Shown one piece after another: positions 54,721 to 64,000 of a stretch of DNA of 64,000 bases. The DNA is from Cladocopium goreaui (taxonomy: Eukaryota > Sar > Dinophyceae > Suessiales > Symbiodiniaceae). The notes under the pieces are model-generated. The model was not told where the DNA came from and ran no database searches. It was given only the letters and a program-made list of their open reading frames with translations. Position numbers and translations under genes: made by a program. The first letter of the stretch is position 1; the number at the start of each line of letters is the position of its first letter. The DNA lies in the NCBI GenBank assembly GCA_947184155.2, contig CAMXCT020001112.1:642001-706000 (forward strand), written 5' to 3'.

Positions 54721-55241
54721 CTGGGCCAAGTGCACCAGAGAAACGTAGCACTGGAACATCACCCATTGATGATTTTACGTTGAAAATTGGGATGTCTCAT
54801 TGCCCTCGCAGGTTGGATTGTTGCTGGAGAAAAAAATCGCTTCAGCAATATTGAGCCCCTACTTGTCTAGCACCTTGATACAAGTGAAAAATCCTGTAAA
54901 CATACGCACATGGATTTTTAGCTGAAAACTGTGAATCTGTGTTTGATACGAAACAGCAAGTTTGAGGCTCCGTCGATACTTGTATGCCGCGATTTCTGAA
55001 TTCATGAGCCAAAACCACCAACCATCACCCACCTCCCAGGTCATGCAGACCGTCATCATGTCTAGCCTTCATCCCTCGCCCTTCATTCTTTTCCATTCTT
55101 TTCCCACTTTGCACAGCTTTTCCCAAGTAATTAAGAATCAACCCCAACCAAGCCGGCTTCATCTTGGAGGTCCCAGGATTCCCAGGATCCCAGTGAGATT
55201 CCCCCAAGTCGTGCCATTGCATTGGGACCATGGCACCGCAC

Positions 55242-55305
55242 CAGCCACACTGGCCGTCTTGAACTGGTCCGCGAAGTCAGCGAATTGCTCGGAGAGGGAG
55301 GTGTC
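55242..55305 (-). CDS. Probable internal exon, unknown protein
   Basis: A GCGTTTCCAG acceptor with pyrimidines and a GTGCGG donor flank 64 bp, reading DTSLSEQFADFADQFKTASV. Amphipathic helix pattern. Confidence 0.53.
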
Positions 55306-55309
55306 CTGG

Positions 55310-56883
55310 AAACGCGAAAAACCCGCGTGAGAGCCGGGTGGGCCGACCAAAGCCCATTCGCCTCTAACTTTGACGTCATTTTTCACATGGGAATGGGTCA
55401 AAACCATGTAGCCCTGTAGTTCACATCAAAATAGCTGGTAAATAGCTGTTCATCCCACTAAAATTGATAGTAATAGGTTTTGACATCATTTTTCACATAG
55501 CTCTAGAATATCGCTCCCTTTGCTTCAAAAAGTTGGTTTAGCTATTCTGAATGGCTGCGAAATGCTGCACCAGGCAGGGTAACTATTGGAATTCCTATGA
55601 AACAGTGTGTTTTGAATGGGGATCACAGGAGAAACCACCTAGCAGGGTCAAATCCCACCTCCAAACCATGAATCCCCCTGGAAAGTAGTTCGATGATTTT
55701 CCCAGCCACGTTTATCGGAGGAAAAAACGTAGGGAAACTGCACGCTACACGCTGTTTTGCCACCATTTTTTTTGATGCAGAGCCAAATGATAGGTAGAGT
55801 CAGTGCATTTTAACTGTTGGCTGCACACTCGTGCTTTGAGCAAGCGGGCTGATTACTGGAGCTAAATCATGTCTACTATTTTGTTAGTTGACTTGCATGT
55901 CCGACATGTCCCTATTAATAGGGACAATTTGAAAACCATTTCCCTACTATGCGGTATCATGCCCAATAAGTTTGGTAGTAATAAGTCCCAACAAATCAAC
56001 CAATCAACCATCAGCATGTGTAAATGATGTGTAGTTCCATGTTATAACCACTAATATCACCAATCCAAGGTCTTTTTCACATGGTGAATCTGATAAAACC
56101 TGTAGTCAAAAGCTGGAAACTGTAACCCATCACACTAGTTCGTATCTAATGAGTCGTTCCCAGGTATGGCATCACACCATCAGCTTATCAACTATGTCCT
56201 CATGTGTAAATGATGTGTAGTTCCATGTTATAACCACTAATATCACCAATCAACCAAGGTCTTTTTCACATGGTGAATCTGATAAAACCTGTCGAAAAAA
56301 AAAAAGCTGGAAACTGTTTTTTAACCATTGACATCACAAAAGATGGATGTTGTACTAGTTACTAGTTCGTATCTAATGAGTCGTTCCCAGGTATGGCATC
56401 TTAAACACCCGAATTTTTCAACCCATGGTTTGGTAACGTCCACAGGTCCTGGGACACCGATGGGGATGTTTTTTCATATGGGACATGGGAATCATGAACA
56501 TGGTGAATCTCACAAAACCCCAAAAAAACGAACAAATTTCGAGAGAGATGTTGATGGTATTTTTCTTACTGGTGCTTAGTAGGGAATGGATGGGAATGGG
56601 ATTATTATGAATAGTTAATATATGGATGAAGATGGATCATTCCCTCATTCCCATGCGACTATATGATTCTATATGATTCAATATGATTCATATACGTAGT
56701 TTTCATGAATCGAGTACTTCAGTACTAATCATTACGAATGAGGTTTATTAGGATTATTATTGATAGTTAGCCAGTGGATCATTCCCAAAAACTCCCTACG
56801 TTTAGCACCAGTAAGTTTTGGATTTCTGGGCGAAACACCAACCTCAAAGGTGTCGGATTTCGATGGTACCATCCGCAGCCGAC
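55310..56883. other. Interval with a tandem duplication and MITE E
   Basis: 55398-55485 is a family E fragment. 56015-56175 and 56211-56403 are tandem copies of a ~190-bp segment (shared phrases: CATGTGTAAATGATGTGTAG, CATGGTGAATCTGATAAAAC, CGTATCTAATGAGTCGTTCC). No exon is evident. Confidence 0.6.
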
Positions 56884-56964
56884 CTTGGCCGCCTGCAACT
56901 TGAGGCGATAGGGGGAGCCCACGAAGGTCGGACAGGTGGCCGCCAAGGTCAGCACCGCCACCAC
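56884..56964 (-). CDS. Probable internal exon, unknown protein
   Basis: GCGTCCGCAG and GTCGGC flank exactly 27 codons: VVAVLTLAATCPTFVGSPYR then LKLQAAK. An alternative donor at 56845 (TTTGAG|GTTGGT) would extend it in frame. The hydrophobic start could be part of a membrane or core beta segment. It is the first host exon downstream of the second LINE. Confidence 0.5.
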
Positions 56965-56969
56965 CTGCG

Positions 56970-57740
56970 GACGCGTGGCTGGTGGTCTCAGCTGGTGGAA
57001 GGCTGGTGAAAAACCAAGAAACATGGTGATTTTTCATGAAAAACATGTGATGTCATGGGATTTAATGGAACTTAACACTCAACAATTGGGATACTGGGAA
57101 TATTATTGTTGTTGTTGTATTATGATTATTAATATTATATATATATATACATATATGATCTGAATAAGAATTGGATGATAATATTTTTTGGCTTCAATGC
57201 TGGTGGTCGTTTGGTATTGGTGATGGGAAATGTTGGATGGTAATAAGGATATGGGAGTATTATTGATATAAAATTGTGGTTTATAATATGGTGTCAACAA
57301 GTAAAATTGGGGGAATGTCACTGATAAATGATGACAAATGATGGTTAAATGATGTTGATTTATGTTGATAAATTCTACAGCCTGGCTTTGAATATCCCTT
57401 GCATTGTATTAGCTACAGTAGCTCTGTTCTAGATACGGACAAAGGAAGGTTCAACAGTTCAGCCATTTGGAGGAAACTCATCAACTAGCCATTTGGTGGG
57501 CTTTGATGAGGGGTGAGACTGATTGGACCCAGATTTTGGTCAGCAAAGTGTCTTCGCTAGCCAAAGATCTTGAAAGATATCAGATATCCCAAGTTTGAAG
57601 TAAGCATTTCCCAAAAAAAATGACTCATACCCTGCAAAATTAGAACCGTGTTCTTTGCTGAAAAACATTGGCGGCACGTGTGTCGTATGTTTAATCCATT
57701 GGCTTCCAACCCACTCAAAGTCTCCGACTGAAATTGATTG
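56970..57740. other. AT-rich interval, no gene seen
   Basis: Contains TTG and TA runs (57100-57150) and no exon-like block. Confidence 0.45.
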
Positions 57741-57741
57741 T

Positions 57742-57978
57742 TACCCGGCCTGGTAAACATACAAAAAACTATGGAAAATCACCATTTTTTATGGGGAAAT
57801 CAACTATTTCTATGGCAATGTTCAAGTTCGCAAACTGTTTGTTTACCAGAGGGTAATGGCTTTCCATTGTATATCTGGTTGGTGGTTGAGCCACCCCTCT
57901 GAAAAATATTAGTCATAGTCAGTTGGGATGATGACATTCCCAGTATATGGAAAAATAAAAGCCATGTTCCAAACCACC
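57742..57978. mobile_element. MITE family B (57742-57855) and truncated family A (57875-57978)
   Basis: The family A copy stops at CCAAACCACCA instead of ACCAACCAG. The second LINE's 3' end lies at that point, so the LINE probably inserted into this MITE. Confidence 0.7.
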
Positions 57979-58108
57979 ATTTTGACTCCCATTTTGACCA
58001 TCGCGTCACGTTGGTTCCGAACGTGACCCGTATTGGGTGGTTCATGTACCAATAGTGGTAACAATATGGGGTGGAAACAGCGGTGACCTACTAGCCAAAG
58101 GCAGATTG

Positions 58109-60109
58109 TCAATCGCGGCAGTCTGGCGTCTGAAAGTGTGGCCACCGTGACGCAACATCCAATCGTCGATCCATTGAAGCCGCTGTGGACACCACGGCAC
58201 AGCAACAACCCCAGTGAACATTAGGATACATTAGGACCATCTGAGAAGCCGGCCTTTTGTAGTCAAAGGAGAGCTTTATTTGCATGTGCCTTAATGTTTC
58301 CTTCAAAACTTTCGTGAACCATCTGGCTCGTTGGCGGAAGCTGTAATTGTGGAGGCTAAGAAAAGGAAAATCAGCACCATCATACCATCGGTCTTTCTTA
58401 ATGGGCCCGGGCATTCCTGTTGTGAGCATGAAGTCTATGTACAGTTGAAAGTGAGACACCCACTGAACTTCATGACAACTGGTTGAAACTGCGGCCCAAA
58501 ACCAACTAGTGATATGTCTGACCAACTTTTCTCCATACCATCGCATTGCCGCAGGTGAAAGAAACAGCGTAGGCAGAGGCGCCCAGTGAATCCGGGGTTT
58601 CTCCTGCATCAGCACATGGGTTATCGGCATTTCACTTGGGGGAGCTTCCTCACGGGTCACTTCTTTGCTGATTGCCAGCTGAACCTGCTGCACAGTTCGG
58701 TTGAACCATGCAATGCCATCACATGCAGTGGTATGTCGTTGCCAAAGAGCCCAAAAATCCTGACTGCGCGACAGGTTCGCGCGGACTGCTTGTTTATCTG
58801 CTATGCCATTGTGACGAAAACACCAATCTGTATAAATGTCTCCAACATCATCAGTGCACTGGTGCGCCGCCACTCTTGCAACAAACAATGGGGAAACACG
58901 CTCACGGACTAATGTTTGAATCTCCAGCCATAAATCAGAGTGCGAACTATTAACCCGTACATCATGGCCAGATATGATGCGCTTGAGTTTCTTAATCACA
59001 CTGTCACAATCAGACCAAAGAAACAATCTGTTGTCGGACCCCTGAGTAATACGTAGGGCCCTGAGCACAGCAAAAAGTTCAGCCCGGATTGCACTCTGCA
59101 GAATGCCTGGGAGGTGTCCTGAGTCCAGAATCCTACTATCCTGGCAGTCATACACACTGGTGCTTGAGGCTAAAACAACTGCGTACCCAGCAAACCGTTG
59201 GTTGCCAAATTGTTGGTTGAAACAACTTCCATCAGTGAAAATGTAGATGTCACCGTGAAAAGTGAAACTAGGCGTGGGAAGGGCCCGCAATCCAGCAAAA
59301 TAACAGTTCCACTCAAACATCGTGGTGGGCTGCAATGACCAGCCAGCACATGTGAGTGCCTCAGGGAGTTCACTAATGCAGCGGCGCAGGGCTGGAGTGA
59401 GCCCATCACGCAGAGTCTCAAATCTGGGGCATTCCCAAAACCTATGATATCTGCTGTCACTACATTCGCAAAAAAGGCACTCATCAGAAGAGGCTTCCTG
59501 GCAATACATCTTCCCATCCTGGGTGAAATGGGTGCCATTCAGCACCTTGCGAAACAAGGCTTGGTCGGCCGCATCCAATGATTGAAGCCAGTGTTTAGTT
59601 GCAGTCACGTCACAGTTCTCCAAACCATCAAAACATCGGCGGTGAGCTGTGGAAGCTGCAACCACCCTGGGCCACTGCAGGTCGAGCCGATATTGAAGCT
59701 CCGCCATCGAAGTTTCAAAAAGGGAAAAGGTTCCATACTGATCCACAATCATACCTTGGTCATTGATGTGCCAGCCCAGGAACTGTAGCCTGGTACACAG
59801 GGTGTGGGTGATACTGTTCCTGGGGAAAGCATTGGAGCCTGCAACAATATCAGCCAAAACCTGTTCAACCCTCTCTCGACTTCCACAATCACGTGTGAGA
59901 CGTATGGTTTGCTGTATGGCCCAGTTGTGCGGGTCCGTGGCAGATTTCTCAATTAGGCCCAACTGTACCATTGGATTTGCTCCCGCGGCATCAGCTCGGA
60001 GCCCACGCATTGCACCAGACCGCAGGGACTTGAACATCGTCAAACTGAGGGAAGTAGCAGGGATACCATGCAAAAACTTAGGCCAAGCAGCTACTCGAAT
60101 TGCTCGCAC
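58109..60109 (-). CDS. LINE ORF2 second part: CCHC, RNase H, C-terminal domain
   Basis: 666 codons, read from a GTG where this frame takes over from the one upstream. Residues about 1-190 are the RT thumb and linker. C211, C214, H222 and C227 form the CCHC knuckle. RNase H runs from about 285 to 445 with FTDGS (D293), RAELFAVL (E344), SDCDS (D367), AAHQ, and GIADKQ (D438). A C-terminal domain of ~220 residues with CHEVQWVSHFQLYIDFML follows, its counterpart in the 12-kb element lying after an amber codon. The frame overlaps the preceding ORF by 19 bp in a different phase. In related elements this is continuous, so a one-base frameshift near AGGTGCGAG is the likely cause, although programmed frameshifting cannot be excluded. 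Confidence 0.88.
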   Translation of the reverse strand: MRAIRVAAWPKFLHGIPATSLSLTMFKSLRSGAMRGLRADAAGANPMVQLGLIEKSATDPHNWAIQQTIRLTRDCGSRERVEQVLADIVAGSNAFPRNSITHTLCTRLQFLGWHINDQGMIVDQYGTFSLFETSMAELQYRLDLQWPRVVAASTAHRRCFDGLENCDVTATKHWLQSLDAADQALFRKVLNGTHFTQDGKMYCQEASSDECLFCECSDSRYHRFWECPRFETLRDGLTPALRRCISELPEALTCAGWSLQPTTMFEWNCYFAGLRALPTPSFTFHGDIYIFTDGSCFNQQFGNQRFAGYAVVLASSTSVYDCQDSRILDSGHLPGILQSAIRAELFAVLRALRITQGSDNRLFLWSDCDSVIKKLKRIISGHDVRVNSSHSDLWLEIQTLVRERVSPLFVARVAAHQCTDDVGDIYTDWCFRHNGIADKQAVRANLSRSQDFWALWQRHTTACDGIAWFNRTVQQVQLAISKEVTREEAPPSEMPITHVLMQEKPRIHWAPLPTLFLSPAAMRWYGEKLVRHITSWFWAAVSTSCHEVQWVSHFQLYIDFMLTTGMPGPIKKDRWYDGADFPFLSLHNYSFRQRARWFTKVLKETLRHMQIKLSFDYKRPASQMVLMYPNVHWGCCCAVVSTAASMDRRLDVASRWPHFQTPDCRD

Positions 60110-63087
60110 CTTGCAAAGTAGTTACAGGCCGAAAGTCTCAGTTTTACCCACAAATGTTGAGCTCCCTGAATACGGGCAACCAGGGTGCTGTTAGTGTGCA
60201 TCCTAGTGAATTGGACATGCGCGCCCAGGTTTCGCTCACAAGCAACCAAATCCAGTCCTTGCTCACGTATAAGCTGACGACCTTGAGCACAAACAGACCA
60301 GGTGTGAGTTTTGTTACGATCCAGTAGCAAGTCCATCGCCTGTGTGAAACGTTCAAGGCATTGCAAGGTAGGCCGAATGAGATCCGGGTTTGTCATCAAA
60401 ACCTGCCAATCATCAACATACGAAAGGGGCTGGCACATAGGGAAAAAGTGAGACATCCATGCATGATAAACCATGTCAATGACCATCATTCCCACACATG
60501 AAAGAGCACAACCCTCTGGCAGTCCACAATTACTGTAAGCGGGGGGGCTGAGGGCCCCATTGATTTGAAACCGCCGTGGCATGATGGTCAGGGCTCCTGC
60601 CCATGCACGCAGCACATGAAATGGGATGCCAACCAATGCACAACACTCAAAAACCACAAGGCGTGGTAAAAAGTTGAACGCTCTTTGAATGTCAGCTATG
60701 ATGCCACTCAATTGGATCTCCTGTTCGTATGCCTGCTCTATGGACCAAAGCAGCTGGGACCAGACCTGACCTGCAAATCTCTTCGGTCTGCTGCCAAAGA
60801 GCCCGGTGGGCAGGTGCACATCTAAACGCTGGATGATGTGTCTGGCTTGGAATGTACCCCAGCAACGGTACAAGAGCCCAAGCACAGTAATGGGGCGAAA
60901 ATCTAACGCTCGTTGTGGCTCCGGTTTCTTGGCAATACAGGCAACTCTCCCTGAAACTAATTGTGACGGCCAAAGGCCCGTCTCTTCCGCATGTGTAAAG
61001 ATGTCTACAAAATTGCACAGGGCCGCTGGTGGCATGGCCCGCAAGTCTGCCAGGGAAACACCATCCAGGCCACTGGCTGTGGCCGCCTTTTTGTGGGAAA
61101 GGCAGTGGCTCAATGCTTCCATAGTCATCTGCGGCATCGAAAACTGCACTCTGGGTAAGTGCTGTCTTGCAAACTCAAGAATCAACGTCCACCTCTGGGG
61201 CGGGACATGTGTATGGCGTTCCCACATTTCTTTCCATGCCGACAGGAAAGTGTGAAACAGGTCTTCATCCGTGCCAATCTGTTGGGTCTGCGTAACTGTG
61301 CCACCAACTTCAACCCCAGCAAGGGACTCAACCCACACACAATCATGTTCAGCATGGATGACAGGCAATCGTGCTGCATTACATACCACCGGCTGCAGGG
61401 GGTCAAATTGCATTGGACGATCAAGGACAATAGCCATTTCCTCAGGACGCACCTCAAGCACCCTGGCAGGTTTGGGTTGTAACAGAACATGAACTCCATG
61501 GTCTGAGTGTGTTTTCAAATCATGGAAAATGGCGTTTGGGTTGCTGTCACGTTTCAGTCTGGCATAGAGCCGGGACGACTTTTGCAGTTCAAGTTCAAAC
61601 TGTCGTAACGCAAGCAACATGGACTCATAGATGCTCGTGGCAATCCCCCACGCTGGTGGAATGAGTGGCACTTGTGCTGGTGCTCCATGCGTGTGTGTAG
61701 TGGCATGAGTCCACCATTGGGAAAACGTTGGGTTGAACCCTCTAGCCCTTACGATTGCCCCGCAGACTAAGCAGGCATGATTGGAAACTGCATCATTGCA
61801 CTTGACATACCTACAGTATGCTTGGAGTCTTCGCGCCTGGCGCAACCACTGGGTGTGCCTGAACGAGGAGCAGACAAATTGTGGTTGTATGTCACCCTTT
61901 CTGGCAAGGCGAGGTGCTGGCGTTTTACCAGCCACTACAGGTGAGGTAGTCATTGTCTTCGCCCTACCCCTGGCCTTTTTTGGGACAGGAAATGGCACCG
62001 CTCGGGCCGCATTTGACTCAATATGTTGCCAGAGAGCTACATACCGCTGTTCACATGTTCCAGGCGTGGATCGCCAGAACTGCTCATCAACCTCCCAGGT
62101 CACTGGCCACGGAAACTGAACAGGTGAAAACCAAATTTGTTTGGGAACAGAGGCTTTCATGGGGTGAAACACACCAAGAAGTACGGCATGGTCAGGAAAC
62201 ACATCCTGTTGAACTTCGACTGAATGCAGCAGCTGCTGGAGTTCAGGGGAAATGTAAAGATAATCCTTACGTGTGACCCCTTTACAAGTGGGCTGAATAG
62301 GGATCCCCCAGAAACGATTGGCTACATCTTGTATGTCCAAAAAACCTGCCGCTTCAAGTTGTGAGAAAACTGGAAGCTCATACTGTGACATATTCCAGTC
62401 GCCGGCAACGTACCTCGGACCTTTGGTGAGACAGCAAACATGATTGGCCACCTCCTGAAGGAGTCTCTCATTGTTGATCCTATGCTGTGGGTACGTACCA
62501 CTTTCTGGTTCTCCATAGACCACTCCCCCTGTGACCCAAGTGTCCTGTATGAGTGACGTGGTGACCAAGGCTCGTGAAGAACCAAGGACATCATCTGGCA
62601 AATGAGTGGGCACGGCTCGTGTAGGGTGTTTAGAAAGCACGGCAACACCTCTCCACGAAGCATGGAAGGTCCTGTCATTCTGTGCAGGGACTGGGTGCCC
62701 TCCAATCATGTACTTGTAGGGTCCTCTAGCAAAATGCATACTGGCCCGGAACTGACTCATGGCATTTTCACTCAAATGGGTTTCGGAAACAGCCCAAACA
62801 TCCCCTTGGGCAAATTGTGAAACAAGGTAAGGTGCTTTGCCAGGAAGACCTGACGGGTTGAAAGCGCCTAAGACAAAACTTGATTCAGGTCTGGGGCCAG
62901 GGTTAGCCGCTTCACCAATGCGACAGAGGAGTGCAAAGGCGGCAACATAAGGCCACAAACCAGATCTACATCTTACCGATGTAACACGGCACACAGCCGC
63001 TCCCCAACAAAAACCCCCAAACATAAGGCCCAGGACTCCATAATTGCCCGCCTTGCACTTCAGGACATCGACCAGGACATTGGACAT
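60091..63087 (-). CDS. LINE ORF2 first part: AP endonuclease and reverse transcriptase
   Basis: 998 aa. The N-terminus has two hydrophobic stretches (about 18-34 and 46-55), then RIGEAANPGP (56-65). The endonuclease spans about 72-305: GAFNPSG (N77), VSETHLS (E102), RGVAVLSK, AGDWN (D230, N232), RKDYLYIS (D275) and FPDHA (D299, H300), all as in active APE-type nucleases. The RT spans about 660-960: RPITVLGLLYRCW, motif A IIADIQRAFN (D799), motif B GLPEGCALS (855-863), motif C YVDDW (D892, D893), motif D and NLGAHVQF. The first codons are built from the adjoining minisatellite, so the true start may be elsewhere. It acts by nicking target DNA and copying its own RNA in the nucleus. The APE plus RNase H architecture places it with LINE clades such as I, Tad or R1, exact clade undetermined. 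Confidence 0.92.
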   Translation of the reverse strand: MSNVLVDVLKCKAGNYGVLGLMFGGFCWGAAVCRVTSVRCRSGLWPYVAAFALLCRIGEAANPGPRPESSFVLGAFNPSGLPGKAPYLVSQFAQGDVWAVSETHLSENAMSQFRASMHFARGPYKYMIGGHPVPAQNDRTFHASWRGVAVLSKHPTRAVPTHLPDDVLGSSRALVTTSLIQDTWVTGGVVYGEPESGTYPQHRINNERLLQEVANHVCCLTKGPRYVAGDWNMSQYELPVFSQLEAAGFLDIQDVANRFWGIPIQPTCKGVTRKDYLYISPELQQLLHSVEVQQDVFPDHAVLLGVFHPMKASVPKQIWFSPVQFPWPVTWEVDEQFWRSTPGTCEQRYVALWQHIESNAARAVPFPVPKKARGRAKTMTTSPVVAGKTPAPRLARKGDIQPQFVCSSFRHTQWLRQARRLQAYCRYVKCNDAVSNHACLVCGAIVRARGFNPTFSQWWTHATTHTHGAPAQVPLIPPAWGIATSIYESMLLALRQFELELQKSSRLYARLKRDSNPNAIFHDLKTHSDHGVHVLLQPKPARVLEVRPEEMAIVLDRPMQFDPLQPVVCNAARLPVIHAEHDCVWVESLAGVEVGGTVTQTQQIGTDEDLFHTFLSAWKEMWERHTHVPPQRWTLILEFARQHLPRVQFSMPQMTMEALSHCLSHKKAATASGLDGVSLADLRAMPPAALCNFVDIFTHAEETGLWPSQLVSGRVACIAKKPEPQRALDFRPITVLGLLYRCWGTFQARHIIQRLDVHLPTGLFGSRPKRFAGQVWSQLLWSIEQAYEQEIQLSGIIADIQRAFNFLPRLVVFECCALVGIPFHVLRAWAGALTIMPRRFQINGALSPPAYSNCGLPEGCALSCVGMMVIDMVYHAWMSHFFPMCQPLSYVDDWQVLMTNPDLIRPTLQCLERFTQAMDLLLDRNKTHTWSVCAQGRQLIREQGLDLVACERNLGAHVQFTRMHTNSTLVARIQGAQHLWVKLRLSACNYFARCEQFE

Positions 63088-63675
63088 TGACGTCCTCCAC
63101 GTCCTCTACGTCCTCTACGTCCTTGACGTCCCGTCCTCTATGTCCTTGACGTCCGCTACGTCCTTGACGTCCTCTACGTCCTTGACGTCTCCTTCTCCAT
63201 GCTCCGTCTTCGACATCCCGTCCTCTACGTCCTCTACGTCCTTCCCGTCCCGTCCTCTATGTCCTTGACGTCCGCTACGTCCTTCACGTCCTCTACGTCC
63301 TTGACGTCTCCTCCTCCCATGCTCCGTCTTCGACATCCCGTCCTCCACGTCCTCCACGTCCTCCGCGTCCTCTACGTCCTCTACGTCCTTGACGTCCTCT
63401 ACGTCCTTGACGTCCTTGACGTCCCGTCCTCTATGTCCTTGACGTCCGCTACGTCCTTGACGTCCTCTACGTCCTTGACGTCCCGTCCTCTATGTCCTTG
63501 GCGTCCGCTACGTCCTCTACGGACTCTTTGTCCTCTGCGTCCTTCACGTCCCGTCCGTGCTGTGTGTACTCTAAGTCCTTGCTATCTGCTCCTCTACGTT
63601 ATGTCTCTCCCGTCCTGTCTCTTCTACGTCCTGTGGGTGCTTCGCGTCCTTGACGTGCCGTCCTCTACGTCCTCC
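63068..63675. repeat. ~600-bp 9/18-bp minisatellite in front of the second LINE
   Basis: Tandem GTCCTCTAC and GTCCTTGAC nonamers, with variants TCCGCTAC and CCCGTCCTCTAT. Because the unit is a multiple of three, the LINE sense strand can encode (V-E-D-V-K-D)n. One such frame (63115-63357) ends in a stop 28 bp before the LINE start codon. It may be the 5' UTR or promoter array of the LINE, the end of an ORF1, or an unrelated satellite. The CG density is high. Confidence 0.9.
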
Positions 63676-64000
63676 ATGTCCCCTGCGTTCTCTGTATATG
63701 TCATCCAGCTCCTCCACATCTTTGCGGCTACATCCTTTACTTCACATGACTCTGGCCATCCGTTCCGCCGCTCTGCTTTGTTTATCAATGGGACAGCAGC
63801 GCCACTGCAGGGGTGCTGCTCGGCAATGCCCGTGCCGCAACACAAATGCAGGAGACTTATGGTCAGTAGTGGTCCTGCCATGGCATACATGACATCCTCT
63901 TCCTCCTTTACCATGATGTTCCCAAGAAATTTATTCCCATTGACCTCAAGCCATACCAGACAATATCGTTACATGGGCCCCTGCCAACCTGTCACAATAT
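63676..64000. other. Window end, unresolved
   Basis: A minus-strand frame (63624-63914) reads MAGPLLTISLLHLCCGTGIA and PLINKAERRNGWPESCEVKD before entering the minisatellite. It could be part of the LINE's ORF1 or host sequence. No SL, target repeat or splice signal is visible. Confidence 0.3.

Larger units (their letters stand above)
57979..63087 (-). mobile_element. Second LINE (endonuclease-RT-CCHC-RNase H)
   Basis: At least 5.1 kb on the minus strand. It encodes the same ORF2 domain order as the 12-kb element but is diverged in sequence. The 3' end is placed at the broken MITE; the tail there is a short repeat of GTCAAAATGG and GAGTCAAAAT, not poly-A. The 5' end is not resolved. A minisatellite precedes the coding start and the element may run past the window end, so a target repeat could not be checked. 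No DinoSL was seen within the window. All RT, endonuclease and RNase H catalytic residues are present, with one frameshift at 60100, so it is younger or under less decay than the 12-kb copy. Confidence 0.85.

Noticed and set aside
1-64000. tRNA or rRNA genes
   Set aside because: No cloverleaf with conserved GTTC box or rRNA core sequence was recognised by eye; a tRNA or Rfam scan would be decisive.

Overview
The window looks like nuclear DNA of a dinoflagellate, probably a Symbiodiniaceae-type alga. The evidence is a complete 22-nt dinoflagellate spliced leader (DinoSL) at 35458-35479, two LINE retroelements of the dinoflagellate GEA(x)NPGP endonuclease type, short widely spaced exons with weak or non-canonical splice donors, and many small inverted-repeat elements. 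Every host exon I can support, and both LINEs, read on the minus strand, as expected for unidirectional dinoflagellate gene clusters.

Layout. 1-5 kb: AT-rich sequence with MITEs and a few exon-like islands. 5.0-9.1 kb: a large satellite of ~95-bp monomers, including eight ~330-bp higher-order units that each carry a GC-rich hairpin. 9-23 kb: intronic or intergenic sequence with MITEs, microsatellites, a clear EF-P-like exon (11174-11286) and exons of a DUF4116-like repeat gene. 23.2-35.5 kb: one 12.17-kb retroelement insertion. 36-57 kb: further minus-strand exons (DUF4116 repeats, then an unrecognised gene or genes including coiled-coil exons) among more than a dozen MITE copies. 58-63.1 kb: a second LINE, largely intact apart from one frameshift, headed by a ~600-bp minisatellite.

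The centrepiece is the insertion at 23313-35478. It interrupts a 113-bp MITE, whose uninterrupted sister copy is at 49097-49211, and is flanked by a perfect 12-bp target-site duplication. Read 5' to 3' on the minus strand it contains: DinoSL; a Lys/Glu-rich 126-aa ORF; an unrecognised 407-aa ORF; a 1390-aa ORF with a complete-looking C5 cytosine DNA methyltransferase domain; a coiled-coil segment; AP endonuclease; reverse transcriptase; a CCHC knuckle; RNase H; and a short A tail. The SL at one end and the A tail at the other suggest that a mature trans-spliced polycistronic RNA was reverse transcribed and integrated. Methyltransferase capture by dinoflagellate retrotransposons is already described (de Mendoza and colleagues, 2018). 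The SL-headed arrangement with two extra upstream ORFs is the part I would treat as potentially new. This copy looks dead: it has four in-frame stops, a frameshift and a YADN active site.

The insertion lies between exons that share a DUF4116-like repeat pattern, so it probably sits in a very long intron of that gene. Exon calls come from reading frame, repeat pattern and splice-site reading only. No transcript evidence was available.
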